The position numbers and the translations under genes are program-made. Below, piece after piece: positions 11,590-22,500 of a stretch of 64,000 bases of DNA. A model generated the notes under the pieces. That model had not been told where the DNA came from, made no database searches, and saw only the letters and a program-made list of their open reading frames with translations. Position 1 is the stretch's first letter, and the number at the start of each line of letters is the position of its first letter. Source of the stretch: Mastigamoeba balamuthi (taxonomy: Eukaryota; Evosea; Mastigamoebida; Mastigamoebidae). The DNA is taken from contig CACRSC010000051.1 in assembly GCA_902651635.1 (NCBI GenBank), positions 91,913 through 155,912 on the forward strand, written 5' to 3'.

Positions 11590-14500
11590 ATGGTCTTCCT
11601 CACGATCGAGAACACGGGGAGCACTGTCCCCGTTGTCCCGGGCGAGACTATCACTGTCAGCGCCCAGAGGCCCCCCTCCCCCAGCGTTGCTCATCGCCCT
11701 GCCCTCTGGCATTGGCCCCGCTGTTCAGGTCGATCTCGAGACCCCGACGCCCGATGTCGAGCTCGTGCCGTCGGTGAGGAACATGCTGCTCTGGAAGACG
11801 TTCAAGACGGCCAGGGCCACGACGTTCGTCTTCACCGCCATCGACAAGGGGTCCATCGAGATCGCCCCGCTGTTCCGTGTGGACCTCGAGATCAGGAAGC
11901 CCAGGAAGACCACCTACGCCGTCTGCAACGCGGAGAGGGTGAGACCGACCTCTCTCGCCTCGTGTTCCCCGGGGTTTTCTGAAATACCGCCATCGCGCGT
12001 CGAAATTCTCTCGGGTTCATATTTCATACAACAAAACACGATCACGGCTCAACGGCACCCACGATGGCTCTTACAGATGGTCAAGCAGAGGGTCCACGAC
12101 CCGCCGCTGATGTTCCTTCACGGAACGAACACGACGCAGAGGATCAAGATGGGGTTGGCCGAGTACAAGCGGGAGCTGGAGCACTTCGAGACGGAGCTCG
12201 ACGAGGGATCGACGCTGTGGTGGCTGCCCGGGTACCAGGGCCACATGAACTACGACATCACCGTGCCGCACATTGACGCCCTCAAGAGCGCGCTGTGGTT
12301 CAACCCCAACAACTGCGCCTTGGAGGCGTCGCCGACGACGACGCTCCACGAGATGGACTTCATCGCCCAGCTCGCGCGCGAGATAGCGGGCTGGAACGTC
12401 GACTGGAGGGACCAGGGGACCGAGGCCGAGCCCGTGGACCCCAACAGCGCGTGGGGCTATGTCTGCGTGGGCGGTACCATCGCGACGCTGATGGGCCTGT
12501 GGGTCGCCAGGAACAAAATGCTCGATCCCGAGGCCCCGAGGCCGACCGTCCTCTCGGGGGGCCCTCCCAACGGCTTCGTGACGGACAAGATCGTTCTGTG
12601 CAACGAGCACTCGCACTACAGCATCGCCAAGGCCTGCAACATGCTCGGGATCCGCCACGAGCTCTGCCGCTCGGACGCGAACGACCGGATGATCCTCCCC
12701 GACGACCTCAGCAACGTCCTCGCTGTTGTCCCCACCATCGGCAGCACCGAGGCCGGCGTCGTCGACGACCTCGCGTCCATCATCAACAGGTGCAGGCAGG
12801 CGGGGGTCTGGGTCCACGCAGACGCTGCGTACGGCGGCTACTTCAAGTACGCCCAGGCCGACCTCGAGGACGAAGTGACCCGCAACGCCTTCGCGAGTCT
12901 CGGGGAGGCCGACTCCATCACCATCGACCCCCACAAGTGTGGCTACGCGCCGTACCCGACGGCCGTGTTCATGCTGAGGCGCAAGACCAACACCAAGTAC
13001 GTCGACTGCGCCGGAGGCGCCCCGTACATCCACGGCAAGCTCATCTCGTCGTACACGGTCGAGGGGTCGCGCTCGGGCGCGCTGATCGCGGCAGAGTACT
13101 TCGCGCACAAGGTCATGCAGCCCTCGTACGAGCCCCTCATGCAGGATGTGCTCAAGGGGGCCGCGGCGCTCAAGCGGGAGCTGCGCAACAGCCCCGAGAG
13201 GTTCGAGGTGTACCCGCACACGGACCTCGGCATGGTTATCTTCAAAGTAAAGCCCGAGAAGAACATGCAGCAGTACATGAGCCTGCTGGGCGACTATAAG
13301 AACATGCACAACGGAGCGTGCCGCGGGCTCACCGTGGCCAGCACCGAGTACAAGACGGCCACCAACGAGAGGGACCCCATGTTCCGCATCGTCGTCATGG
13401 ACCCGAGCTTCAAGGACTACGTGGGCAAGTTCGTCCGCGACCTGAAGAAGGCGCTCAAGGACATCGACAAGGGCAAGAAGGCCACCGTGGGCAGGTTCTT
13501 CTCGTCCAGCGCCGGTATCTCTGGAAGGGTTCCTGCAGTCGGAGGGGCCAAGACGCAGGAGGAGCTCGACGAAGTCCTAGAGGCTCTCGGCGAGCCCTCG
13601 ACTCTCTGGAAGACCATGATCGGACTCACCCAGATCCCCAGGGCCTCTGGAAGGACTCACGAGGTTTGTCCCACAGCACCGCCCCAGCTGTTCTGACGCG
13701 CCACGCATGACAGGTCTTCAAGATGCTGACCAAATGGGCCGAGGACCACGGCCTCCAGTGGAAGTCGGACGGGACTGACAACCACAGCAACCTGTTGATC
13801 ACCAAGGGCAGCGTCGGCGAGGCCTACCGCAACTCCCCTGTCGTCATTGTCCAGGGCCACATGGACATGGTGACAGTGCACAACCAGGACCGCCCCGACT
13901 ACCAGCCTCTGACCGACAAGATCCAGCCCTTCGTCGAGGACGGCTTCCTCCGCGCCTACGGCACGACGCTCGGCGCTGACGACGGCATGGGCGTCGCCAT
14001 GATTCTGGCTCTGCTCGAGTCCACCACCATCGAGCACCCGCCCCTGGCGGCCCTCTTCACGTTCGACGAGGAGACCTCCATGGCCGGGGCCTCGCAGGTC
14101 GCCCAGAACGCGGGGAGGCTGCTGCCCGCAGGCGCCAAGTACTTTGTCAACGTCGACAGCGAGGCTGAGGGCTGCCTGTTCCTCGGCGGCGCAGGCGGCA
14201 AGACGCTCAAGTACACCACGACCGTCCAGCGCACGGCCCTCGCGGACACGGAGGCCGTCGTCGAGTTCCGGCTGTCGGGGCTCAGGGGCGGCCACTCGGG
14301 CATCAAGATCGGCGAGGGGCGCGCCAACGCCCTGCAGACCATCGCGCGCGTCATCCTGCAGGCGTGCAGGGACGTGCCAGAGGCCAGGCTCATCTCGCTC
14401 AACGGCGGGCTGGAGAACACGAACGGGCCCGTGACCAACGCCATCACGGCGGAAGCACGCGCGAGGGTCGCTGTGCCAAGGGCAGTCCTCGACCAGGTCG

Positions 14501-15153
14501 CGCGCGAGGCGACGGCGGAGATGGGCAGGTGGCGCCAGGAGTACAAGAACGTGGAGGTCGTCTCGGACGTGGTCTTCGCGGCGACGACGGATCAGGGCCA
14601 GCTGCAGCGCGACGCCGCTCTGAGGGTCGAGGACTCGCGGCGCATCCTGGCCTTCTGGGTCATCGCCCCCAACGGGCCCCTGCGCATGTCCCCGGACCCC
14701 GAGACGGCAGGCATGGTGGAAACGTCGTGCGCCCACCTGTACTGCAAGCTCGAGCCCGGGCAGAGCGACGTGCTGATCATGGGGTCCGAGCGCTCGAACC
14801 GCAACTCGCAGTGGGTCGCTGTCGACCAGGTCGTCACGTGCCTGGCCCAGCAGTGCGGGCTCAGCGTCGAGCTCTCCAACTACTTCCCTGTCTGGGAGCC
14901 CCAGCCGCAGTCGGATCTCGCCAAGGCGGCCCGCCAGGCCTTTGTCGAGGTCGCGGGACGCGCGCCAAAGGACGTCATTGTGCACGCGGGGCTCGAGTGC
15001 GGCATCATCAGCAGCGGGTTGCAGGGACTGCAGATGGTTTCGATCGGCCCTCAGATCGACAACGCGCACGACCCCAAGGAGCAGTGCCTCATCTCCAGCG
15101 TGCAGCCAACATTCAAGTGGCTTTGCCGCCTCCTCCAGCACCTCAAGGACTGA
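11590..15153 (+). CDS. Fusion: PLP amino-acid decarboxylase + aminoacyl-histidine dipeptidase (PepD/M20)
   Basis: Predicted bifunctional enzyme of 1100 aa, exons 11590-11655, 11729-11938, 12077-13663, 13714-15153, all phase 0. Residues 1-92 are the beta-rich module shared with the gene at 6175. Residues about 93-580 are the tyrosine-decarboxylase-like domain, with K379 in DPHKCGY and HADAAYGGY. A linker of about 30 residues leads to a full-length bacterial-type PepD: VIVQGHMDMV (H670), TTLGADDGMG, FTFDEETSMAG, VNVDSEAEG and HAGLECGI, i.e. the dinuclear-metal and catalytic residues of M20 dipeptidases. The join lies inside exon 3, which runs without a stop from the decarboxylase into the dipeptidase N-terminus (IPRASGRTHE), so this is not two adjacent genes. 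PepD enzymes cleave Xaa-His and other dipeptides including carnosine; coupling release and decarboxylation of an amino acid is inference. Confidence 0.88.
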
Positions 15154-15668
15154 TCCGGAATTATCCCACTTTGCCCTCCCACCATCTCTCTCCCCCCAAT
15201 CCCAATGTGCTCGCTTCACAAAGGCAATCATCACATGTTTGAGCACCATCTGCGCAGAAGTTGAGTGAGTACGGCTGTCCTCTGGCAGATAGAAGCTGCA
15301 GAAGCAAAGGCAAAAAGTGATACTACACCACACAGCAAAAACACACAGTTCACCGCAGGCATTGCCGGAGCTGCCGTCGTCGCGCCTCCAGTACTCCCTC
15401 CGCCCCACCTGAAGCGGCAGGACAGGGTGGACAGGCGTCCTTCAGTGCAGCAACTGGGACCGTTCCTCTTGGGCTGAGGGTCCGGGCGCAGCCTCGGTGC
15501 ACCAGTGGTTGCACACCCACCGGAGCTCCTACTGCTTTCCCTTCACACCTCTGCCAACCTACACCACACCACGGAGAGGTGTTTTCTTTGTGGCTTTTTT
15601 GTGACGGAGAACAAATTATGGTCGCCCTAAAGCAGCAAGATTTAACCGAAGAGTTTATTTTGGTTGGT
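15154..15668. other. Intergenic plus transposon-flank repeat
   Basis: 3' flank of the fusion gene followed by sequence that belongs to the transposon end. No gene of its own. See the repeat at 15330-15590. Confidence 0.5.
15330..15590 (-). repeat. Dispersed repeat, copy 1
   Basis: Read on the minus strand this closely resembles (roughly 85 percent by eye) plus-strand 42008-42320, from GTAGGTTGGCAGAGG to GGCAATGCCTGCGGTG. It lies directly beyond the 3' end of the degenerate transposase, so it is probably the non-coding end of that element. Copy 2 carries about 90 extra bases. Confidence 0.7.
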
Positions 15669-16950
15669 TCACCTCTTGCGTGGGCGCTTTGCTGGTGGGC
15701 GAGCGGCCTCAGGGGCAGGTATGGGCGGAGCGGCTGCAGCAGCCTGGGCGCGCTTCTCCACCTTGGCCACCTCGCGCTCCGCCTCAGCCTTGGCGAGCTC
15801 CAGGATGAAGTTCTCCTCCGTGATGAGCTTGTTCTCCATCGACAGACGGCGCTGAGCGGCCTCGGGACGTGGTGCAGGGACGTCGGCGACCACGTACTTG
15901 CTCTCCAAGCCCTTGGAGTCGTCGAGAGGCCAAATCCCTGTGTGGCTGAAACTTGCAAGTACATGACGGGCAAGAAGTGCCTCCTGTGACGTGTGTAGCG
16001 CTGCCTCGAGCAGTGCCTGGCGCTTCTCGTCGGCCGTGGCAGTGTCCTTGAACGAGAGCAACTCACCCAGCACCTTCTTGTAGATGAGGTTGACCTCCTG
16101 ATCGAGAGGTTGGAGGATGTGGAACGTGTGGGCTGGGAGCGTCTGAACATCGATGTGTGCCTTCTGGAGGGCCCTGAGTGCAGCAAAGTTGGCCCTCAAG
16201 TTGTGGTTGTCCAAGAGGAGGAGGGCTGGGGCGTCTGGGGTGCCGTTTTCCGCCCTGCGACGATGGATCTCGGGGATGAACGACTCCGTGACCCAGGAGA
16301 GGAACACCTTGCGGTTCATCCAGCCCTTGCTGCTCCCCGAGATGTTGAACGTGTGGAGGAAGGGCTTGGCTGACTTCGGGAGCATCTTGAGCAGGAAGAT
16401 GATGGTCGGCTTGGTTGAAGAGCTGTCCGCAAAGACCGTGAACACAGTGGTGACGTGCTCCCCCAATTTCACTGCCTGTCACACTTGCAGCTGGGCATGG
16501 CGAGCACCAGGAATCACGAGGACCTTCTCTCGACAATTCCGAGGCACAGACGTGAAGGTCTCGTCCATGTTCACCATGAACTTGGGTGTGTACTTCGTCC
16601 CAACTCTGAGCTTGTGGAGGTTGGTGTAGAACGCCTCAACCTCCTTGCGGCTAATGAGGCCGTTCTGCATGGAGTATCCCCCCATGACGTGAGTATGTTG
16701 GTGCAAGGGGAGCTGCCCTGTGCACCACTGCGACATTCTGGGCAGCCCGAGCGAGGATCTTGTTGTGGCGCTGAAAACTTTGCACCCAGTTCGCCCAGAA
16801 GAGACGTGCTGGGCACTGGAGGTTCTTCTTGCACCCTTAAGCGTAAATGGCTGCTGCCTGTTGCAACAAATGAGCGAGGGCACGATGGGAGGTGGGTGGA
16901 CGATGTGGCGAACCTTGGCTGCCGCCTCTTTGCGTCGCAAAACACACATC
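15669..16950 (-). pseudogene. Pogo/Tigger-type (DDE_1) transposase, broken
   Basis: Minus-strand remains of a jerky/Tigger-like transposase. Seen in order: MVNMDETFTSVPRN with the first catalytic Asp, KPTIIFLLKML, GWMNRKVFLSWV, then LLLLDNHNLRANF (second Asp, in the usual LDNH context) and LPAHTFHILQPLD. A basic low-complexity tail ends at 15669. One in-frame TGA (about 16479-16481) separates the first-Asp part from the rest, and the region before about 16680 is shifted in frame (a helix-turn-helix-like stretch reads in another frame). Its N-terminal DNA-binding part may be the fragment at 19057-19260, with foreign sequence and a gap between. Confidence 0.75.
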
Positions 16951-17122
16951 GCTGGTTACACTTCCAAATGTATTGTTATACCAAGGGGAAATTGTTATGT
17001 ATAAGGAATGAGAGTCTTTGGAATCAGTTTGGGAAGATTTTTGAGTGTTGGGATTGAGATTGTATCACAATAATAAATCTTCTGCAAGAATGAAGGAGGC
17101 ACACTGGCCAAGCAAGAGGACT

Positions 17123-17795
17123 NNNNNNNNNNNNNNNNNNNNNNNNNNNNNNNNNNNNNNNNNNNNNNNNNNNNNNNNNNNNNNNNNNNNNNNNNNNNNN
17201 NNNNNNNNNNNNNNNNNNNNNNNNNNNNNNNNNNNNNNNNNNNNNNNNNNNNNNNNNNNNNNNNNNNNNNNNNNNNNNNNNNNNNNNNNNNNNNNNNNNN
17301 NNNNNNNNNNNNNNNNNNNNNNNNNNNNNNNNNNNNNNNNNNNNNNNNNNNNNNNNNNNNNNNNNNNNNNNNNNNNNNNNNNNNNNNNNNNNNNNNNNNN
17401 NNNNNNNNNNNNNNNNNNNNNNNNNNNNNNNNNNNNNNNNNNNNNNNNNNNNNNNNNNNNNNNNNNNNNNNNNNNNNNNNNNNNNNNNNNNNNNNNNNNN
17501 NNNNNNNNNNNNNNNNNNNNNNNNNNNNNNNNNNNNNNNNNNNNNNNNNNNNNNNNNNNNNNNNNNNNNNNNNNNNNNNNNNNNNNNNNNNNNNNNNNNN
17601 NNNNNNNNNNNNNNNNNNNNNNNNNNNNNNNNNNNNNNNNNNNNNNNNNNNNNNNNNNNNNNNNNNNNNNNNNNNNNNNNNNNNNNNNNNNNNNNNNNNN
17701 NNNNNNNNNNNNNNNNNNNNNNNNNNNNNNNNNNNNNNNNNNNNNNNNNNNNNNNNNNNNNNNNNNNNNNNNNNNNNNNNNNNNNNNNNNNNNNN
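17123..17795. other. Assembly gap (673 N)
   Basis: Run of undetermined bases within the transposon-rich region; the sequence on either side is AT-richer than the host genes. Confidence 0.99.
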
Positions 17796-19056
17796 TGAGT
17801 TCACATCTCGTGCAAATGAACTTGATCTACTCTGTACTCCAATGCCCAAATCGACCTGGCAAAAGCAGCTGAAAAAGGATAACTGGCATATTCACTATAA
17901 GAAGGGTGCAATGCTATGTGAGTGGTGTATCACTACTCAGATCTTCTTGCTAAGGAAACTGCACAGTTATCTTCTGAGGTACAGAATCAGACTTATTCAT
18001 TTTACTAAATTGTTAATAGGAAATAAAGGAACTTGTGCAACTAGAGTTTCATGATCATGCTCGATTTGCTCAGATATTGGTGCTATCACCTGTGAAGAAA
18101 GATAGAAGCTGGTGATACTGCAACTACATTAGCACTTTTTGACTTCACAATGTTGACTCCAGGAAGAATTGACTGCCAGGTAAGATTACTTACTTAAACT
18201 TCACTAAATATATACAGGTTTGTATTGTAGTAGTCTATTGGTGTGTAATCAGCTCAGGAGAGCCAGAATTGAAGTGGCACACCTGGGAGTTCTGTCTTGA
18301 GAAGGAGCAAGACAATGACTTGACTGCTCTGATTGCAATTGAGTGCATTGTGTACAAGCTGCCTTCCTTTACAAGATCAGAGTGCGAGAACGTGGTTCGC
18401 TTCAGTGATAGGTGCTCTACTCAAAAATCGAGCAGCAATCCCTCACTTTTACTTAATCTGGGAGCTGTTTCATGAGCATGGTGTTGAGTTTACAGTACAC
18501 TACTTTGCTTCAAACCATGGACAGGAGGCCTGTGATGGCATTGCAGTGACAACTAAGGTCACTGTTAATAAGAGCCAGATACTGCTTGATGGATCTACAC
18601 GTCCAATTGTGGAGGCAAGTCAGCTTGTTGGTGCAATTGTGATCAAAGGAGTAACTGTTATGCTACTGGAGATGCCAGAGGACATTCAGATGATCCAGAT
18701 GGATGACTTTGATCGAATTGTTGGAATTCAGAGGTCCTTTCACAAGGTCTCCTTCAGCCAGGAAGAGGTAAAGAGAAAGCAGTCTCCTGTTCCCAAAATC
18801 GTTCTTTGAAGGACCTCTCTACCTGGAGAAGCAGCTCTAGATGTTATCTCCTGTTGAATTCCCTTCCATGTAACACTCTCATAGAAATTGGATTTGGATT
18901 TGTGATAATATACTCCTTTCTGTTCTGTTTTTCTGCCTTGTGTCTAATTTACCACTCAGATTATCTCAAAAACTAGAATCGCCCATACATAATCTTCTTT
19001 CCATCATGTTTTTAACCCATTTCCAAAAAATGGTACAGTTTGACTATCTTGTTCAG
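17796..19056 (+). mobile_element. AT-rich island with degenerate transposon-like ORF
   Basis: Base composition is clearly more AT-rich than the rest of the window. The longest reading (about 18333-18809, +) contains FHEHGVEFTVHYFASNHGQ then ACDGIAVTTKV, resembling the HGKG-CDGIGG-type motif of proteins found in dispersed copies in several eukaryotes and suspected to be transposon-derived. An overlapping frame (18269-18475) seems to carry the preceding part, so the ORF is frameshifted. I do not recognise a named family with certainty. Confidence 0.4.
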
Positions 19057-19260
19057 CTATAGGTGTTCTGCGACACGAGTTGGCTTGTTGCCCTCGGGGG
19101 CCAACCGCATCCACTCCTTGAGCTCGTTCTCCTGGTCGTCGGAGAGCAGCTTGGGCCGGCCGAGATGGCCGAGGTCGCGTCCGGCGAGCCTGGCCTTTTT
19201 GGCACAGTTGAGGGCAGCGCTCGTGATCCTGGCCTTCTTGCGTTCGGCCACTGGCACACG
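19057..19260 (-). pseudogene. Transposase N-terminal helix-turn-helix fragment
   Basis: Minus-strand fragment of 66 aa with HLGRPKLLSDDQENELKEWM and GNKPTRVAEHL, typical of the N-terminal DNA-binding part of pogo/jerky transposases. It ends abruptly at a TAG where the AT-rich island begins. It is in the right orientation and order to be the front of the transposase at 15669-16950, as if that element had been split by a later insertion. Confidence 0.55.
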
Positions 19261-19550
19261 CTCACCAGCAAAGCTGGCGCTCCACCATGTCCGCTAGGAC
19301 CCGCTGTTTGTGGGTCTGCCGCATGGCGGATCAGCGGGGTTGGGGGCACATTCGCGCACAACAAAACTCTTCGGATAAATCTTTTCTTCGGTTAAATATA
19401 GGTGCTTTATCACAATTCTGAGTCAAACTTCACAAGACGGTTGTTCACTTCCGGACGACATGCCAATGTACGGATGTGGGTGTTGTTTATTTCACCTGCC
19501 TACGAACAACTACGAAAAGAAAGAGACACTTACAGCGGAATCTCAGTCGC

Positions 19551-22500
19551 CTACTTGAGCACCGATGCCATGGGGTTGCGCAGCATCGCCAGCCTCTCCC
19601 GCAGCTGCCCGATCGTCTGCGACGCTCCCGGCAGCCCTCCGGCCAGCCCGCTCGACTCTGTCTTGGGCACCGGGGGCTCCGACGACAGCGCGCCTCTGTT
19701 GGGGTTGGGGTCCGCGTTCTCCACCGACCGCAGCGCCGCCTTGGTCTCCACCACCAGCGGCGGCCTCGCAAACAGCGGCTCCCTGTACGCCGCCATCACG
19801 TCGGGCACCGCGGGCGCAGCGGCGGCAGCGGGTGCCTGTGCCAGCAGGGCCGGCTGCGTGGGCTCCGCCACGGCCATCATCGCAGGAGCCGGGGCGGGCG
19901 CAGCAGCAGCGGCCGGCAGAGGCGCCTCCACCGCCGCTGTCGCCGCCGCTGCACAGGCGGCCTCGGGGCTCTCGGCAAAGAGCTGCAGGATGGGCAGCAG
20001 GAAGCGGCCCTCGGCGTCGGCGTCGATGACGGCGTCGCGCGTCTGCGCGGGGTACACGGTGTAGAGGAAGTGCAGCAGGCCGCGCGCGAACCGCGTCGCC
20101 TCGGCGCCCTCGGGCGCCGTGTTGCCCGTCGCGACGGCCAGCACCGCCCGCACCTCGCCGACGAGCTCCTCGACGGCCTCCTCGGGCAGCGGCCTGCGCT
20201 TCCTGCTGACGCTGTCGCTCATGCAGAGCATCGCCTGCTTCACGACCGTCAGGCACGTGCGCCCGTCGGCCACGTCGGGCCCCGACGTCGCGATCGCCGC
20301 GCACAGCTCGCGCAGCAGGCACGCCATTGTGCGCTCGGGCGGCATGTACCGGATGGCGTACCGCAGCGCCGCGTGGTGCGCCGCGCTGCCCGTCCCGTAC
20401 CCCAGCACCAGCGGCCCGACCAGCTGCAGCGCGACAACAGAGCCCCCCTGGGTCAGAGCCGGTAGACGCGCGCGGCAGCAGCGGCGAGCACAGCACGCAC
20501 CGACTGGGACGAGGCGATCGAGAGATGCTCGAAGCAGCCGAGGGCGAACGCGGCGCGCGTGAGGTAGGCAAAGGGCACGGCGAGCTGCTGGACCCTGAGC
20601 GCGAGCTTGGCGGCCTCGCCGAGGCCCATGGCGAACGTCGTGGCGCGGATGCGCTCGCCCTGCTGCTGCGGCCTCGTGCGCTGCTGCGCCTGCGCCAGGA
20701 TCTCGTTGAGCGCCTGCTCGACCTCGGCCGCGCTGGCGGCCTTGCAGTCCTCGAGCATCTCGGCCCACTCGTCGACGTCCCCCTGCGTAAGCTCCGCCTG
20801 CGCGGGCCTCGCGGAAAACTGGGGCGCCGGCTGCTGCGGCTGCGGCTGCTGGGTGGACTGCTCGCGCCGCTGCTCCTGCGGCGACGTCTGCAGCATCGAG
20901 AGCTCCATCGACAGGTCGTCGCGGAGGCTCTGCGGGACGCTGGCCCACGCGGAGCCCCCAGCCTGCGTCAGCAGCGACCGCAGGGCGACCAGCGCGTCGC
21001 GCCTGTGGCGCTCGTCCGGGTTCGACTTGGACGCCAGCACAGCGACGGTGTGCACGGCCTGCAGGTGCTCGGGGGCCGTGCCGTACCTGTCCCAGAGCGC
21101 CGAGACGACGGCCAGCGCCGACGCGTCGGCCNCGGCCACGTCGGGCCCCGACGTCGCGATCGCCGCGCACAGCTCGCGCAGCAGGCACGCCATTGTGCGC
21201 TCGGGCGGCATGTACCGGATGGCGTACCGCAGCGCCGCGTGGTGCGCCGCGCTGCCCGTCCCGTACCCCAGCACCAGCGGCCCGACCAGCTGCAGCGCGA
21301 CAACAGAGCCCCCCTGGGTCAGAGCCGGTAGACGCGCGCGGCAGCAGCGGCGAGCACAGCACGCACCGACTGGGACGAGGCGATCGAGAGATGCTCGAAG
21401 CAGCCGAGGGCGAACGCGGCGCGCGTGAGGTAGGCAAAGGGCACGGCGAGCTGCTGGACCCTGAGCGCGAGCTTGGCGGCCTCGCCGAGGCCCATGGCGA
21501 ACGTCGTGGCGCGGATGCGCTCGCCCTGCTGCTGCGGCCTCGTGCGCTGCTGCGCCTGCGCCAGGATCTCGTTGAGCGCCTGCTCGACCTCGGCCGCGCT
21601 GGCGGCCTTGCAGTCCTCGAGCATCTCGGCCCACTCGTCGACGTCCCCCTGCGTAAGCTCCGCCTGCGCGGGCCTCGCGGAAAACTGGGGCGCCGGCTGC
21701 TGCGGCTGCGGCTGCTGGGTGGACTGCTCGCGCCGCTGCTCCTGCGGCGACGTCTGCAGCATCGAGAGCTCCATCGACAGGTCGTCGCGGAGGCTCTGCG
21801 GGACGCTGGCCCACGCGGAGCCCCCAGCCTGCGTCAGCAGCGACCGCAGGGCGACCAGCGCGTCGCGCCTGTGGCGCTCGTCCGGGTTCGACTTGGACGC
21901 CAGCACAGCGACGGTGTGCACGGCCTGCAGGTGCTCGGGGGCCGTGCCGTACCTGTCCCAGAGCGCCGAGACGACGGCCAGCGCCGACGCGTCGGCCTCG
22001 CACACAGCGTTGAGCGCGCACGACACGATGCGCGACGCCGGGTGAGCGCCGCACAGCGCCAGCGCGGCGCCCAGGGCCGCCGTGCGGTCGCGCAGCAGCG
22101 CGATGCCCTCGGCTGCGGCGTCGCCCTCGATGTCGCCCACAGACGCCGAGCGCTCGGCCAGCAGCCTCGCGACCTCGGCGACGAGCGCAGCGGCAGCGTT
22201 GCACGCCGCCACGTGCCCCCGCGTGGGCCCCAGCATCACCGACGCACCGAACCTCACCAGCGCCTCCGCGTTGGCCGCCGTCGCAGCAGCGCACACCCGC
22301 ACCTGCCCAGTCAGCTCCGCAATCGCCGCCGCCACCCTGAGAGCGCCAGACGCGTTGAGAACCGTCGCAGAGCCGGTGCAGGGAGGGGGGAGAGTAGCAG
22401 TACGTGTTGGGGTCAGGAGAGAGCAGGCCGCTGAGCAGCGGGTCGCTGACGCAGCTGCGCATCTGCTCGCGGGCTGCGAGCGCCCCCTGCGGGCTCTTGA

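Noticed and set aside
12071-13309. 412-codon minus-strand ORF opposite the fusion gene
   Set aside because: Same kind of antisense shadow as at 6079.
13657-15408. 583-codon minus-strand ORF opposite the PepD domain
   Set aside because: No recognisable domain; mirrors the coding strand, which has all M20 metal ligands.
20267-21997. Tandem internal duplication of TOG sequence as a biological event
   Set aside because: The boundary coincides exactly with a single N, and two other N joins show the same signature.
21193-22434. Large plus-strand ORFs over the XMAP215 gene
   Set aside because: Antisense of TOG exons, partly created by the duplicated contig overlap.
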